This document shows, one piece after another, positions 53,334-64,000 of a DNA stretch of 64,000 nucleotides; the stretch's first letter is position 1; every line of letters starts with the position of its first letter. The DNA lies in NCBI GenBank assembly GCA_029215795.1, contig JARDYH010000003.1:105804609-105868608 (forward strand), given 5' to 3'. The notes under the pieces were generated by a model. The model was not told the origin of the DNA. It was given only the letters and a program-made list of their open reading frames with translations, and searched no databases. Source of the DNA: Anniella stebbinsi (taxonomy: Eukaryota; Chordata; Lepidosauria; Squamata; Anniellidae). Position numbers and translations under genes: made by a program.

Positions 53334-54416
53334 TGTGTGCTGGAGAGTGAAGTGAAAGAGCAAGGGGCAGAGATGAAGGGAAGGGAAGCCTAGGAGGTGG
53401 AGTGCCCACAAGTGTGCAGGGCCTCCTAGAGGATATCTTGTCCAGGCCCACTTCAAGCCTGGCAGTGCCTCTGATTTAGCTCAACCAGCCTCAAGGGGGA
53501 ATGCTTCACAGTTCTCAGTATTCAGAGGACCTGGCTTACAAGGGATGCTTTTGAAATGGCGAATAACATGTACCGAGGTTCATGAGTCCTCCATAGCCAG
53601 CTATCTATCGACTTTTCCAATGACGTCTGTATCATCAAAACTCGGTTGGACATTTAGCTGGGAAGGGACTTCCCTTGGAATTGTATTTGAGAGATGACAT
53701 TTCAGTAGCCTTGATGGACGACATCTCATTTTGCCAGACGGATGTGTTGAACACCGGCAAGGTTGAGATACTTTGCCCCCTTAAAAGGTGGCAGCATGGA
53801 ACCCTTTGAAATAGCATTAGGGTGGTACTGAAGGGCCAGGGAAGCCGCTGTAGGGCCCTACTGTCTTGCAGCCTATAGGTCCAATGTGGCTGCAGGGCCT
53901 TCCTGTCCAACGAAGCCTCCTCCTACCGCCCCCATTCCCATAGCATTAGAAAACAGCCACGGAACAGCAGGGAAGTGGGAGCAAGGGAGTTCCCTTCCCC
54001 ACTGTTCAGTTATTTCCTAGCAGCATGGGAGAAAAAATTGTGGAGAAGGGTAGGTTTAAACATCACCTTTGCTGCAATCTTCCTGCCCCTCATGCACTGG
54101 TCTGCTGAGGACTAGATGTTTAAACTTTCCTGCAATCTCCACCCCTGTTCTGAGCTGCTCAGCTGATGGAGCACCAGGTGTGCATGCCTGTCCGTGTGTG
54201 AATGGCTGCCCCCTTTGACCTCTGGCCCCACTCAGGTAATGGGAACCACAAGAGCTTGCCCATGGGAAATGTGGCCTTCAGGCTCAAAAAGGCTCCTCAT
54301 TCCTGCGGTTCTCTTACAAGAACAGGAACACATAATGCAATTCATGCTTAGTATTAACAACAAATGAATTTGCTTTTATTTGCTAACATATTGGGAAGTG
54401 AGAAATAAGCATGGAC

Positions 54417-54447
<31 letters not shown>

Positions 54448-54829
54448 ACCTACTTTTAGGACACCTTTATGGATGGAACCTTTATGGATCTACCAGGCAA
54501 CAAAGCATAGTATCAAAACACTCAAGTTATGGCATGTTCCCAATTCATCCGTGACTCTAATGTTGTGATTTATATTCCTGTTTTGATTTCCTAATGAGCC
54601 TGCAACACTGACTGCCCAACATCGCGATCATTTTTAGAAAGCAAATATTTATTTCCACGTCAATGGGCTTAGGAGAGCAGGCTGTGCCTCAGAAGACATG
54701 GCCCTGTTTCTACCTTTCCCACAGAACCTGCAGTTAACTTCAACTCCTTTGCTCAACAGTTACTGAAACTGACATATTCACAAAGACAAAGGGATAACAA
54801 TAGTTCTCAATGAGACAATTAATTTATTT
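52572..54829. other. WNT7B: Intronic, microsatellites only
   Basis: It contains (GAGC)n at 52706-52731, a (GA)n tract at 53290-53331 and (TTTA)n at 54418-54446. No exon is recognised. Confidence 0.5.
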
Positions 54830-54837
54830 CATATAGG

Positions 54838-55379
54838 CCCTTTCTACACCATGGGGTGTAGAGGGCGGGAGGGAGGGCGATCCCAGAAGTACCTGCTTCC
54901 GGGATCGTCGCCTCCAAGATCATGGGCGCAAAGTCCTGAGTTCCTCCCAGGTCGTCGCACATTGTGCCAGCCATTTTTTTAAAATCCGGGAAGAGCGCAG
55001 GAGCGCTACCTGCAAAATGTAAGTCCTTTAAAAAAAACATGCGTTATCGGGGACCCCTCCCCCGCCCTGCCCTCCCGGAGGTGCCGAAAATGGTGCCACC
55101 CCCTCCCCTGATGGGCACGGAGCTGCATAGTGTGGCTCCATGCCCATTTGTGCTGCCGTGCTTACTCGCGAGTAAGTGCGGCAGCACCCAGGATGGGCAG
55201 CCACTTCTTCTGTGGTCCTGGGAAGTTCCTGGGACCGTGGAAGATTTGGGATTTTCCAGGGATCCCTTATCCCTGGCAAATCCTGTGGCAACCCCCCTGC
55301 CGGGAGTCCCTGTGCATCATTTGGACTCACAGGGACCAGCCGGGGGCCATCCCAGGCCACAAGCCTGGTGTCGAAACGG
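54838..55379. mobile_element. Possible GC-rich TIR element, unclassified
   Basis: The segment begins CCCTTTCTACACCATGGGGT and ends CAAGCCTGGTGTCGAAACGG. CCCTTTCTACACC and CCGTTTCGACACC are inverted with two mismatches in 13. Composition is much more GC-rich than the flanks. No certain target duplication. Opposed open frames of 110-148 codons are likely composition effects. Confidence 0.45.
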
Positions 55380-58300
55380 ACATAGAATGTTGTTTCCCAA
55401 ACTATAATGGGAGAAGAAAGCCCTTAAAGGAATCCTTGTTCTGGTTTACTTTGGTGCCTCTGCCACATGAAATGTCCTGTTTTTCTGTCTCCACACCCCA
55501 AATCATTGCAGCCTCTGATGAATGCTCCAATTGCATTTTTCAGCCATCCTGTTTAAGCCTCTGTTATTGCGGGTAACCGAAGCCCCTGTTTTGCTTTTCT
55601 TAATATTGTATAATACATGTTCCAAGGAGTATCATATCTTTAGCTGCCTAATAGCTCTTCGGCTGCTATTGTTTGTCAAACGTAATAAGAAAACCTTTCT
55701 TTGCTTTACAGCAGTACCTGGCACAGGTTGTGTTCACTGCGAGACATCTCAGGAGATAATTGAAGTGATGACTGATGCTATTTAATGCAGCGAAAGAATT
55801 TATCTCAGCTTGTAGTGGGGACAATTAAAGGTTGCTTGTGCCAAATCCGTCCCTGGCATAACTCCATTGATTTCAATTAATCACACCACTCTGTTTTCAA
55901 ACTTTGTAGCTTCAGGGAACCCTTTCTACGGTGACGTGTCTGCCATAAAATCCTTGCCTGTTGCAAAGTCTTCTTGGGTGCACATTCAGATCATGCAAGG
56001 TGCTGGTCAGGCTTGTCACTAGGGTGGCCAGGTGTCCTACTTTGTAGAGAATAGTCCTCTATTTGAAGGTCAGTCAGAGGACAGTCTTCTCTTTGAAAGC
56101 AGCCTCTATGGGCTGCCCAGTTCAAGTCAGGTCTTAAGATAGAGAAGGCTGAGTAGGGCAGGGCCTTGAACTTGACTAGCCACAGTTAGCACTTGGTCAG
56201 TAGAGTGAGCACCCATAGAGGTCACAGTCTTCTTCATGCTGGTGAGATGTAATCTAAGAGGGATAGAAAACCTTCTTGGCTCCAGGGGCATATTTGTCAT
56301 TTTTTGGGGGGGTGTCTTTTTTTGCCTCCTTTGTTGGATCTGTGCCCCCATCTCCTTCATCTCTAGAATTCCTTTTATGTTCACCTCCAGCAACTCCTTC
56401 CTTCTCGGCCTGGACTGTCCTTCCCACTGCACTCTGCTCCCTCCCACCACTGTGGAGTAGAGAGGAGGTGATCTGAGGTGAGAGGAGGCAAGAGGAGAGG
56501 GTTGTGAGGGTTCTGGAGGGCATACCAAGGGGTCATGGTGGGCAAAGGTGCGCCCTACAGGTGCCATATTACCAACCCCTGTATTATAGTGATTGTTTCT
56601 AAATTTGCATCTATACTAACAAATTAGCATTTGCATTTTTAGTACAACCCTCTTTCGTCTTTTGATCTCTTTTTCCCTCAATGCATAACTGGTTATCCTA
56701 GCACGGGAACCTCTAGCCTGCAGGCTGGATATGGCCCACAGGGGTTCCCCACCCAGCCCACCAGCTTCTTTCTTCCAGCTATGTGCCTGCCTACATGATC
56801 TTCAGTTAACGGGTATATGTCCATATGGTATTGGCAAAGGGACAGTGTCCTATACTGTATCTGAGGGCAGCAGGCTAGGTGAAGGGGCACAGGGCAGGCC
56901 CCATGGCACATGCAGATCTGCCCACCAACATCTTGCTATTGCTCCCCGCGCCCAAGTATCTGCCACCTGAGACACTACCTAATAGTAGAACCTGACCACT
57001 ATCTGTTGGAAGCAATGCTTCCATATAGTTACATTCTTCTTGATATATACTGAGAACTTCCAACATAGATACCATGCTCTAGAGCAAGGGCATTCAACCA
57101 TACTCTAGAGCAAGGAAGGCCTATAGGCCAGATTCAGCTCCTGAAATAATATTATCTAATCCTTAGCACATCTCAGGCAAGTGATGGTAATATTATAGCT
57201 GTTTGGGGGATCTACTACGTAATTTAATGTGCTAGCAAAATGTCTTTATGGGATCAGTGACAAAATGCTCCGGTCTAGCCCCTGAGCCACTGTCTAGAGA
57301 ATAATATGATCCCTGAAAGGACACAGAAGTGGCCATCCTGTTCTAGAGGACCTTTTGTCTTTGGCACAATGTGAGGGAAAGTATAAATGTTCACTTTCCT
57401 TCATCCCTTACCAGTGCTCATCCGGTTTCTAGCATCTACCACAGTAGTACCAACATTTACCTCCTGATGGATCTCCTTACGAGCAATGAGGTATGAAAAT
57501 GTGAAAACTGAGAATTCCGTCCTATTTTTTCGGACCATTTTGGGTGTTCCACACAAAGTGAGAATGGTGGGGATTGTTGGGTCAGTAGAGGCACTTTGAC
57601 CTCAGGGGATCAAAAGGAGTCCTGGCAGTGGAAGCAAGAAAATTAGTGCTCCGGTTTTAGAAAACTTAGCTCTCTCTTTTAATCTCCAATCAAATCATTA
57701 GCTGACTAACCAAAATAATTAATCAGCATATGTGTTTAGCTTCCCCCCACGGTTGTCCTTTTAAAATATGTAATATTGTAAGATTCAAATGCAGTGTGAT
57801 GTATTTATTTTGCACAGAGTTTGACTGAGTGCTTTGGAAGCTGACTTTTTTCCACCCACAATGCAATATGGTTTTTCATATCAGCCCCATCTTCGTGTCT
57901 CAGCCATGACCTACAAGGGCAACCTCTAGGCCTGAGTGGGTTCTTCTTCTCTCCCTGTACTTATTTAAGCTTTGGCCAACTTGCTCCAGCTGACAATCCG
58001 ATTGCCAGTTGTGGTGGTGGCTTCTGTGATGTGGCGAGTTGCCCACTGGGAACTGGATTAAGATCATCGACGCATTTGTAATCAATCCCTTTGGCCACAA
58101 AACATCTGCCAAATGGTAACTGTATTTTTTCTCTGCTGGTCGCTACAGACGTGAACCATGTTTGGATCAATGATGAAAGTTTCCGCATCCCAATAACAAT
58201 CCCTCAAACAATTTTGTTTCCCAGAATAATTTTTTTTAAGAATAAGATGGAGTAAAACCACATTATATTGTTTTAAATTCTCTTTCATGTGCTATTTTTA

Positions 58301-60683
58301 AGGGCATGAGTTAGCTCTGTAGGTGTATGCTTCTCTAAACCGGAATATTTGGGTTATGTGTCAGAAATGACTTTCCAAGAAGGAGGGGATGTATATTGTT
58401 GCCCTGTTGAGACTTGCCACAATGAAACAATTTCTCACAAAGATAGGGAAACGAAAAAGAAGGACAGCATGGTCAGCCCCCAAGGGCACATCCCCACTAA
58501 CATGTCTGCCCCCAGGGGGCGTGTCCAGCACCAAGGGGGGGTGCCCACCAGAACATAGCCTTGGTTACATGTCTGATTTAACAGCACACAGTTAAGACAA
58601 ATCTGTTCTACAAAACATCTTAATGTTAAAGTCACTGAAATAACAAGTGAGACATCCGATGTATCTGAAATTAACTTCACTCATTCCTACTTTTGTAGCT
58701 TTTGCTGTACTTTGTTGCTGTACTTCGTTGCTATACCCCTTCCCTCAAACATCTTTTCTGATTGTATCCCCACCACGCTGCAAGCTGCTGCTTAACAGGG
58801 ATTGCTGCCAGCTGGCTTTTTTTATTTGTAAAGTTCAAATAAACTTTATGATTGTCACAAGTTTCTCTACTCTAACATTAGGGTGGGTGTTGTGGGCAGC
58901 AGACACTACTTCGCCCATTCACACTTCTCACTTATATACATTAGCTTCTCAAGGCTTGTGCATTGGCACCACTTTTCACATCCAGACTTTGAACTCCTGT
59001 CTACTTCCTGCACAAACATGCCCTGTGTTGCATGCCAGCACCGTGGCGCTAAGTTACAACAGGTGTCTCTGGGTTGTCTGTGCAGTCTCTGTTGACTCTC
59101 TCTCTCTCCCTAAGTCATTGCAGCCAAACCAAAGCCTCCAGCCTCAAACAATCAATCTCCCTCCCTCTTCCAACATTTCCCAACGGTCCAGCCAGGTTGT
59201 GCACTTGTACCGTGTGGCTGGGGGACAAGGGTGCCAGCTTATTGCTTGGTCATGTCTGGTGACTCTTACTTTAAAAACCACCACCACCACCACCACTAGC
59301 CGCCTCTGCCTGCACCAACACACTGGACTCTGAGACGCTCTGAAAAGGCTCTGTGTGGCATGCCAGCCTCTCAGGGCTTAGCTACAGCCATCTCTGAGTT
59401 GTGTCTTCAGTCTAACTCTGTCTGTAAGAGATATGCCAGCCAGCCCAAGCCACAAATTTATCTATTTTTCTCTGACATGCACTTCAAATGTTCTACATTG
59501 CATGCCAGAGCACTTCTTAGTTAAAAACTTGAGATCCCCTTGATTCCAAGGTCTTAAACTGCTCAAGGTGCAAGACCCCAAAGAGGAGGTTTGACAACCT
59601 GAGTTTGAAGGGTATGGCTCCAGCATTTTTTTTTAAAAATAATTTTAAAACCTCAAACTTAAAAAAAATCCTAAAATCAACAGATTAACGGATCTGCTTC
59701 CAACGTGGCATGGCTAAAGCCCTACTTAAGAGCTATCATGGTGCCAAGTTTCATTCTAAGCATTTTTGTTAATTCCCATTGACTATAAAGTAAAGCTGCC
59801 CTTTGGGTGGCAGAAGGGTGGGAAAAATCTGGATTTTTCTTCAAATTTCCCCTTTCCTGGATTTGTTACCAAAAATCCTGACATGTCCTGGTTTTTCGTG
59901 ACATATGGTCACCTAAACAAAGAACAGAAGGAAGTGTTTCAGGTTTAAATGCCCCGCAAATGTTTTCACAAAGGACGTCGTTCTGTGTTGGAACCATGAG
60001 AAAAGGAAGCCCCGAGACTGAAGGCCATACTGCATAAAGAGGTCAAAATTCAAGGAACTGAGCCAGAGTTTAACTTGGGAAGTCATGCTGAGTCAGAAGG
60101 CCCAGACTGAGGCGGGACGCGTCAGCAAAACCATAGGGTGCAACCAGTCTAGCCAGCCAGCCACTATAGCATACATTACATTATCTAAACATTTTGTGTT
60201 ACCTGCCCAGGCTTTATATAGCAGAGAGGGACCTCTTCAATGGAACAGGGCTAGTGTGCCCATCATGTCTAGATATGGGGATACTATACCTTGCATAGCT
60301 CCAAAACTGCAGGCATTATGATAGTCTAATCCCCCACCTCCCCAACTGTTAGTATGGCCAAAGTTGCTAGTAAGTACACACCCTACACCCAAGTCAATTG
60401 ACTTTTGTTTAATATTAAAATAATACATGCTAACAAAGAAAGAAAACAATAGGTTAATATCAGTATATTCCATAAAACACATTGTTACAAGGTTACATAT
60501 TATCTCTACCCATAAAGCGGAAAGTATGTGTGCATCACGTATGTCTGGAAAAGTTTACCCACTTCTGGATGAGTTAGAAACTTGACACGGTGACACAGTG
60601 ATAGGTCTGGCTGTACAATATACCAGAAAATCTAAAAACATGAATTTTGGGGGTTTAAGTATTTTTAAAGCATTTAATAATGC
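55380..60683. other. WNT7B: Intronic, mostly unclassified
   Basis: No exon is recognised. A TAGGGTGGCCAGGTGTCCTA block at about 56022 and a GTGACATATGGTCACCTA block ending at about 59916 resemble the two ends of TAGGGTGACC-type elements. A (CCA)n tract lies at 59276-59298. The 228-codon open frame 58647-59333 reads through (CCA)n and has no recognised domain. Confidence 0.4.
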
Positions 60684-61307
60684 CTACAACTCCCAGCATG
60701 CCTTGGGTGGAACTTCTGGCATGCCTTGGGCAGGAGGCCAGACTTACTGGCCTTTGGCAGCAATTGTGAGTGGCTGCTGCGTGTCTTTTACAACCCCGAC
60801 TCCTAAGGTTGGTCTCGAGCAGTCAATCCAATTCCACATAAAAGGAAACAACCCACATAAATGGGCTGCATCCATTTGCAGTACCTCCTACCCTTTGCAT
60901 GACTTTGAGGGGCCAAACATGCTCAAAGGCACTCCGTCCTGATATCGCTGTTTTCTCAGAATCTGGAGTAAGCAAGTATGTAGCCTTTGCCCTTAAGAGG
61001 GAGGGAGGAAGGGGAGGCACTCTGCGCATGCCCAGAAACAGACCCGACAAAGGGGGGGGAAGTGCCCGGCCCAGCCCTGGCCCTTCAGTACAGGCTCCTG
61101 ATGTAGCACTTGGTGGGTGAGAAGCACAGGCCAAGGTAGTCCCAGCAGGATTGGCCAGAGCTGGATGCGTCCACTGATAGCTGCTTACCTCCCCTTCTTG
61201 GCAATGCTACTCCTTGATGGGCTATCAAGGAGCAGCATTGGCAACAAGAGGACATTTCAGAGGATGTGGGCACCTGTGGGCTGCCAAAGGCATGCTGGGA
61301 GGTGTAG
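60684..61307. mobile_element. TIR element, CTACAACTCCCAGCATGCC termini
   Basis: The 624-bp segment is bounded by CTACAACTCCCAGCATGCC (60684-60702) and GGCATGCTGGGAGGTGTAG (61289-61307), inverted with one mismatch in 19. Just inside, GGGCAGGAGGCCAGACTTAC and TGGCCTTTGGCAGCAATT are shared with 61628-61959. Non-coding. Confidence 0.7.
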
Positions 61308-61627
61308 TACTGGCATGTAGAGTGGCTGATTTAAAATAAAGTAAGGGTGAGCAAACCCTGACCTCTCACTAACTGTCTTTATTCTCCTACCTGACTTTCT
61401 CCAACTGCCACTAACCCTGCCCACTATTCCATTCTAGCTTCAGCTATATCAGTCAATCCTCCATTCACTCTTCTGTCTCAATGGTAGAGTCAGGCTTTTA
61501 CATAAAAATCTTAAACTTCATTCAGAAATCCACAAACAGGGTGCCACAACCAAAATGGCCTGCTCTCCAGTTGTCTTCCACCACATGTTCAAAGATTAAC
61601 ACATTATTCAGGGACCTATGCTTATGC

Positions 61628-61959
61628 CTACAACTCCCAGCATGCCTTGGGCAGGAGGGAAGTCTTATCAGGCTTTGGCAGCCAATATCTGGTAGTGGCT
61701 CACCTCCTGGGCCTGAAGGGAGAGAGCCTGGGGCCAGCTGCCTCAGTTGCTAGGCCCCATTGGGAACAGGCCTATTGCCAACGGCAACCAAGCGAACCGT
61801 CAGCCAGCCAGCCAGCTCCCTCATGGCCTACCTATGAGCACTGATTGCACAGTGTAGTGTGGACTGGCTCAGCCAGACTGTACTTCCCATGAGCTTCAGC
61901 AGCAGGACTCCCATTGGGCAAGTCGGGCACCACAGCAAAAGGCATGCTGGGAGTTGTAG
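61628..61959. mobile_element. TIR element, shorter copy
   Basis: The 332-bp segment has a perfect 19-bp inverted terminus: CTACAACTCCCAGCATGCC at 61628-61646 and GGCATGCTGGGAGTTGTAG at 61941-61959. Its left 75 bp matches the left end of 60684-61307. Probably an internal-deletion derivative of the same family. Confidence 0.75.
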
Positions 61960-62016
61960 TTTTTGTTTTCTGAGGGTACAAGGAAAATTATAGCGACAGC
62001 TTCAAGCCTGCCTGCT

Positions 62017-62870
62017 ACTTTTTAAAGATAGAAGCATGAAACTTGCCCACATGGAAGGTGGGTGTGAGGTACTTATCTGTGAGAAATTTCAGAAAGATTG
62101 ATGCAGGCATTTTGTGGCTATGAATTTTTTTCTTTAGAAGTTCCAAAACTTCCAATACAGTGGGTTTGACAGCTAACGGGGGGGGGGGGGGAGGCAGGGG
62201 AGGGGGTGCGGTTTGACAGCTGTCAAAACTCAAACCCTCTGTTTTTGAACTTTTGGATCTTTTAAAGTAAAAAAAAACATAGCCACAAAATGCCTGGGCC
62301 TAACTTTCTGAAATTTCTCACAGATAACTACCTCACTCTCATCTGCCATGTGGGCAAGTTTCATGCTTCTATCTTTAAAAATAAAAAAAGTTAAATGGTT
62401 TTCTCTCCTCATTTCTCCCAAAATATTTTGCCACTACACGCTTGAAGCTATGCTTCTGAAATTGCTCACACATGTCAACCAAAGTGGTACCTTTATGGTG
62501 GACAAGTTTCATGTTTGGATCTTTAAAAATAAAAAAAGTTGAAGGTATAACTGTCTTTCCTCCATTATTAGCCATGTTGAAAAAATTAATTGCCACACAA
62601 GGCAAGCACCTATGGTACTGAAATTTCACACACATAAGTCCCAACATACCATCTGCAATGTGGCAAAGTTCCATATGTGGATATTTAAAAACAAAAAAGT
62701 TACAGGCATTCCTGGTTCATTTGTAAAAAAAAATGCATAGCCACGAAATGCCTGGACCTATCTTTCTGGAATTTCTCACAGAGAAGTAACGGTGACCCCA
62801 TCTTCAATGTGGCCAAGTTTCATCCTTCTATCTTTAAAAATAAAAAAGTTAGACATATTTTTGTAACACA
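62017..62870. repeat. Diverged 150-bp repeat array with one inverted unit
   Basis: Five related units of about 130-160 bp share CATAGCCACAAAATGCCTGG, TTTCTGAAATTTCTCACAGA, TGGGCAAGTTTCATGCTTCT and ATCTTTAAAAATAAAAAA. Units at 62255, 62400, 62550 and 62710 run forward, while the first (62017-62160) is inverted, forming a large hairpin with the second around a G14 run at 62178-62191. Related units occur in the hAT-like element at 46840-46950, so the array is probably the interior of such an element. Confidence 0.75.
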
Positions 62871-62959
62871 ATACTAGGCAATGGGAAAACACATTCAAAA
62901 TGGCGTCTGATTTTTCATATTTTTTCTGAATTTAAAACTTTTTATTTTTCAAACAAAGA

Positions 62960-63142
62960 TAAAACACAAACAGTACAACAATACAACATTCCGATTTTTT
63001 TCCGATTAAAATCGGAGGCCAAAATATCGGATCGGGAAAACCCGGATTTCCAAATTTTCGAATCAGAATCAATATCGGATGTCCGATTTTCTCCAATTTT
63101 AATCGGAATTGGATATTGGATCCGATTCAATGCACATCCCTA
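62960..63142. mobile_element. Right end of a hAT-like element
   Basis: Strings of TCCGATTTT / AATCGGAAT / GGATCCGATT lead to a terminus AATGCACATCCCTA, matching the right end of the element at 5568-6648 (AGTGCACATCCCTA). The matching left end is not found. The array at 62017-62870 probably belongs to the same element. Confidence 0.65.
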
Positions 63143-64000
63143 GTTAAGAACATTTTGATGATGATGACAACAATGATGATGATTGGACCCTGCATGATAC
63201 GCAGACATATTGCAAAACCTGGTGGTTAGACCTGGAACTGGGAGGAATCTGGTGGCCAAGGCTTGCAGAACTGTAATCTGATGGGTTGTGGGCAGAATCA
63301 GAATTTATAGTTTGGATTTTGAGTTCAAAATTTGCCATCAGAATTCAACAGTCATATTTCAGAGATTGAGATTTGACCTGAGAATTGAAATTCAATGATT
63401 TTGAATCATTTGTCTGTTCAGAAGATGATCTCTTGTTGTTTTAAACCAATGGATAAGGTTAGTATGAAATTATGCGTGTATTTGCATGTGTACACATGTC
63501 AAGATGAATGTGAGAATAAAGTGACCTTTTCCAGAGGGTCAGATGATAGATTTATGCACTGCATTTCAAATGATTTGCAAATGAGCTGTTGAATATTGTC
63601 AAGCATTACTTCCATTCTAAGTCATATATCAGTCACTGTCAAGTGCTAATTGCTGTTGCAGTCATCAGATGTCTCATGTTGATGCTGAGAATAAAATATG
63701 TGCTGAATACACCCCATTCAAATACATTTGAAGAATATTCACCATCAAAGATCACGTTAGTGAATTTTGAGGAGCAAATTCCTTTCCACTCTAGACTTAG
63801 TGAGTTTATGTGAAGATTCTTCATTTGTAGTTTATTGTAAGACTAGCTGATATGCCCGCCGTTGCTCAGGTCTGTGAATAATGTTTATAATATTTATTTG
63901 ATAAATAATAAATTTCTCTGCAACTTATTCATCTTCAGGTTGGTTGTTTTTTTAGTGTGGTTGAGTTAGTAAATTGTCTTGTTAGAGTCAATGGAAAATT
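63143..64000. other. WNT7B: Intronic, no gene seen
   Basis: AT-rich DNA. The block AGCTGATATGCCCGCCGTTG at about 63845 may be the start of an interspersed repeat that continues beyond the window, which I cannot classify. Confidence 0.35.

Larger units (their letters stand above)
17215..64000 (+). other. WNT7B: WNT7B intron 1 (continues past the window)
   Basis: No exon carrying the expected start of the mature protein (the ALSSVVALGANI region) occurs in any frame after 17215, so the first intron exceeds 46.7 kb. It contains a second promoter and alternative first exon at 35644-35726. The remainder is mostly decayed CR1, L2, MITE and hAT-like DNA plus a few less repetitive stretches. Confidence 0.8.

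Noticed and set aside
58647..59333. 228-codon open frame
   Set aside because: It reads through a (CCA)n microsatellite into Thr/Thr runs and has no recognisable domain or splice boundaries.
17215..64000. WNT7B exon 2 within the window
   Set aside because: I looked for the start of the mature protein (ALSSVVALGANI region, ending in the conserved Wnt cysteine pattern) in the translated frames and found none.

Overview
This window is vertebrate nuclear DNA, most likely from a squamate reptile (lizard or snake). That identification is an inference from repeat content: many CR1 LINE fragments ending in the ATTCTATG octamer tail, L2-type tails running into (ATT)n, short inverted-repeat elements beginning TAGGGTGACCATATG, and hAT-like elements beginning TAGGGRTGTGCAC. 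Nothing looks bacterial: there are no operons, ribosome binding sites or CRISPR arrays. Almost all of the short open reading frames are chance frames or decayed retroelement pieces. The one host gene I can support is WNT7B on the + strand, seen as two alternative first coding exons. The first (17144-17214) is the canonical WNT7B exon 1: an in-frame TAG two codons upstream, a basic plus hydrophobic signal peptide, and a GTGAGT donor after two bases of a split codon. The second (35644-35726) lies 18.4 kb downstream inside intron 1. It has an in-frame TGA 39 nt upstream, A at -3, 27 codons of signal-peptide-like sequence, and a GTAAGT donor in exactly the same phase. Each exon sits in its own CpG-rich segment (about 16.80-18.68 kb and 34.55-35.83 kb), so the locus appears to have two promoters giving WNT7B proteins that differ only at the N terminus. 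Exon 2, which starts the mature ligand, is not in the window, so 35727-64000 is still intron. Layout: 1-16.8 kb is intergenic and repeat-dense. It holds several CR1 copies including a head-to-head pair, a TA-flanked MITE, a 1.08-kb GC-rich hAT-like element with nested palindromes and a perfect 8-bp target duplication, and a perfect 36-bp-arm hairpin. 16.8-18.7 kb is the upstream promoter and exon 1a. 18.7-34.5 kb is intron, including a stretch at 28.8-30.45 kb with little recognisable repeat that is a candidate for conserved regulatory DNA. 34.5-35.9 kb is the internal promoter and exon 1b. 36-64 kb is intron loaded with nested transposons. The clearest of these is a CR1 at 43.79-47.57 kb interrupted first by a CTCCATCACACC-ended element and then by a 1.9-kb hAT-like element with an 8-bp duplication. 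I found no evidence of a novel enzymatic or defence system. The observations most worth following are the alternative WNT7B first exon, a three-copy roughly 355-bp GCGCATAATCGC MITE family with candidate 3-bp duplications, the palindromic hAT-like elements, an inverted duplication of a 160-bp unique flank between 4.98 and 11.80 kb, and the shared FADN (not FADD) reverse-transcriptase motif in three CR1 copies.
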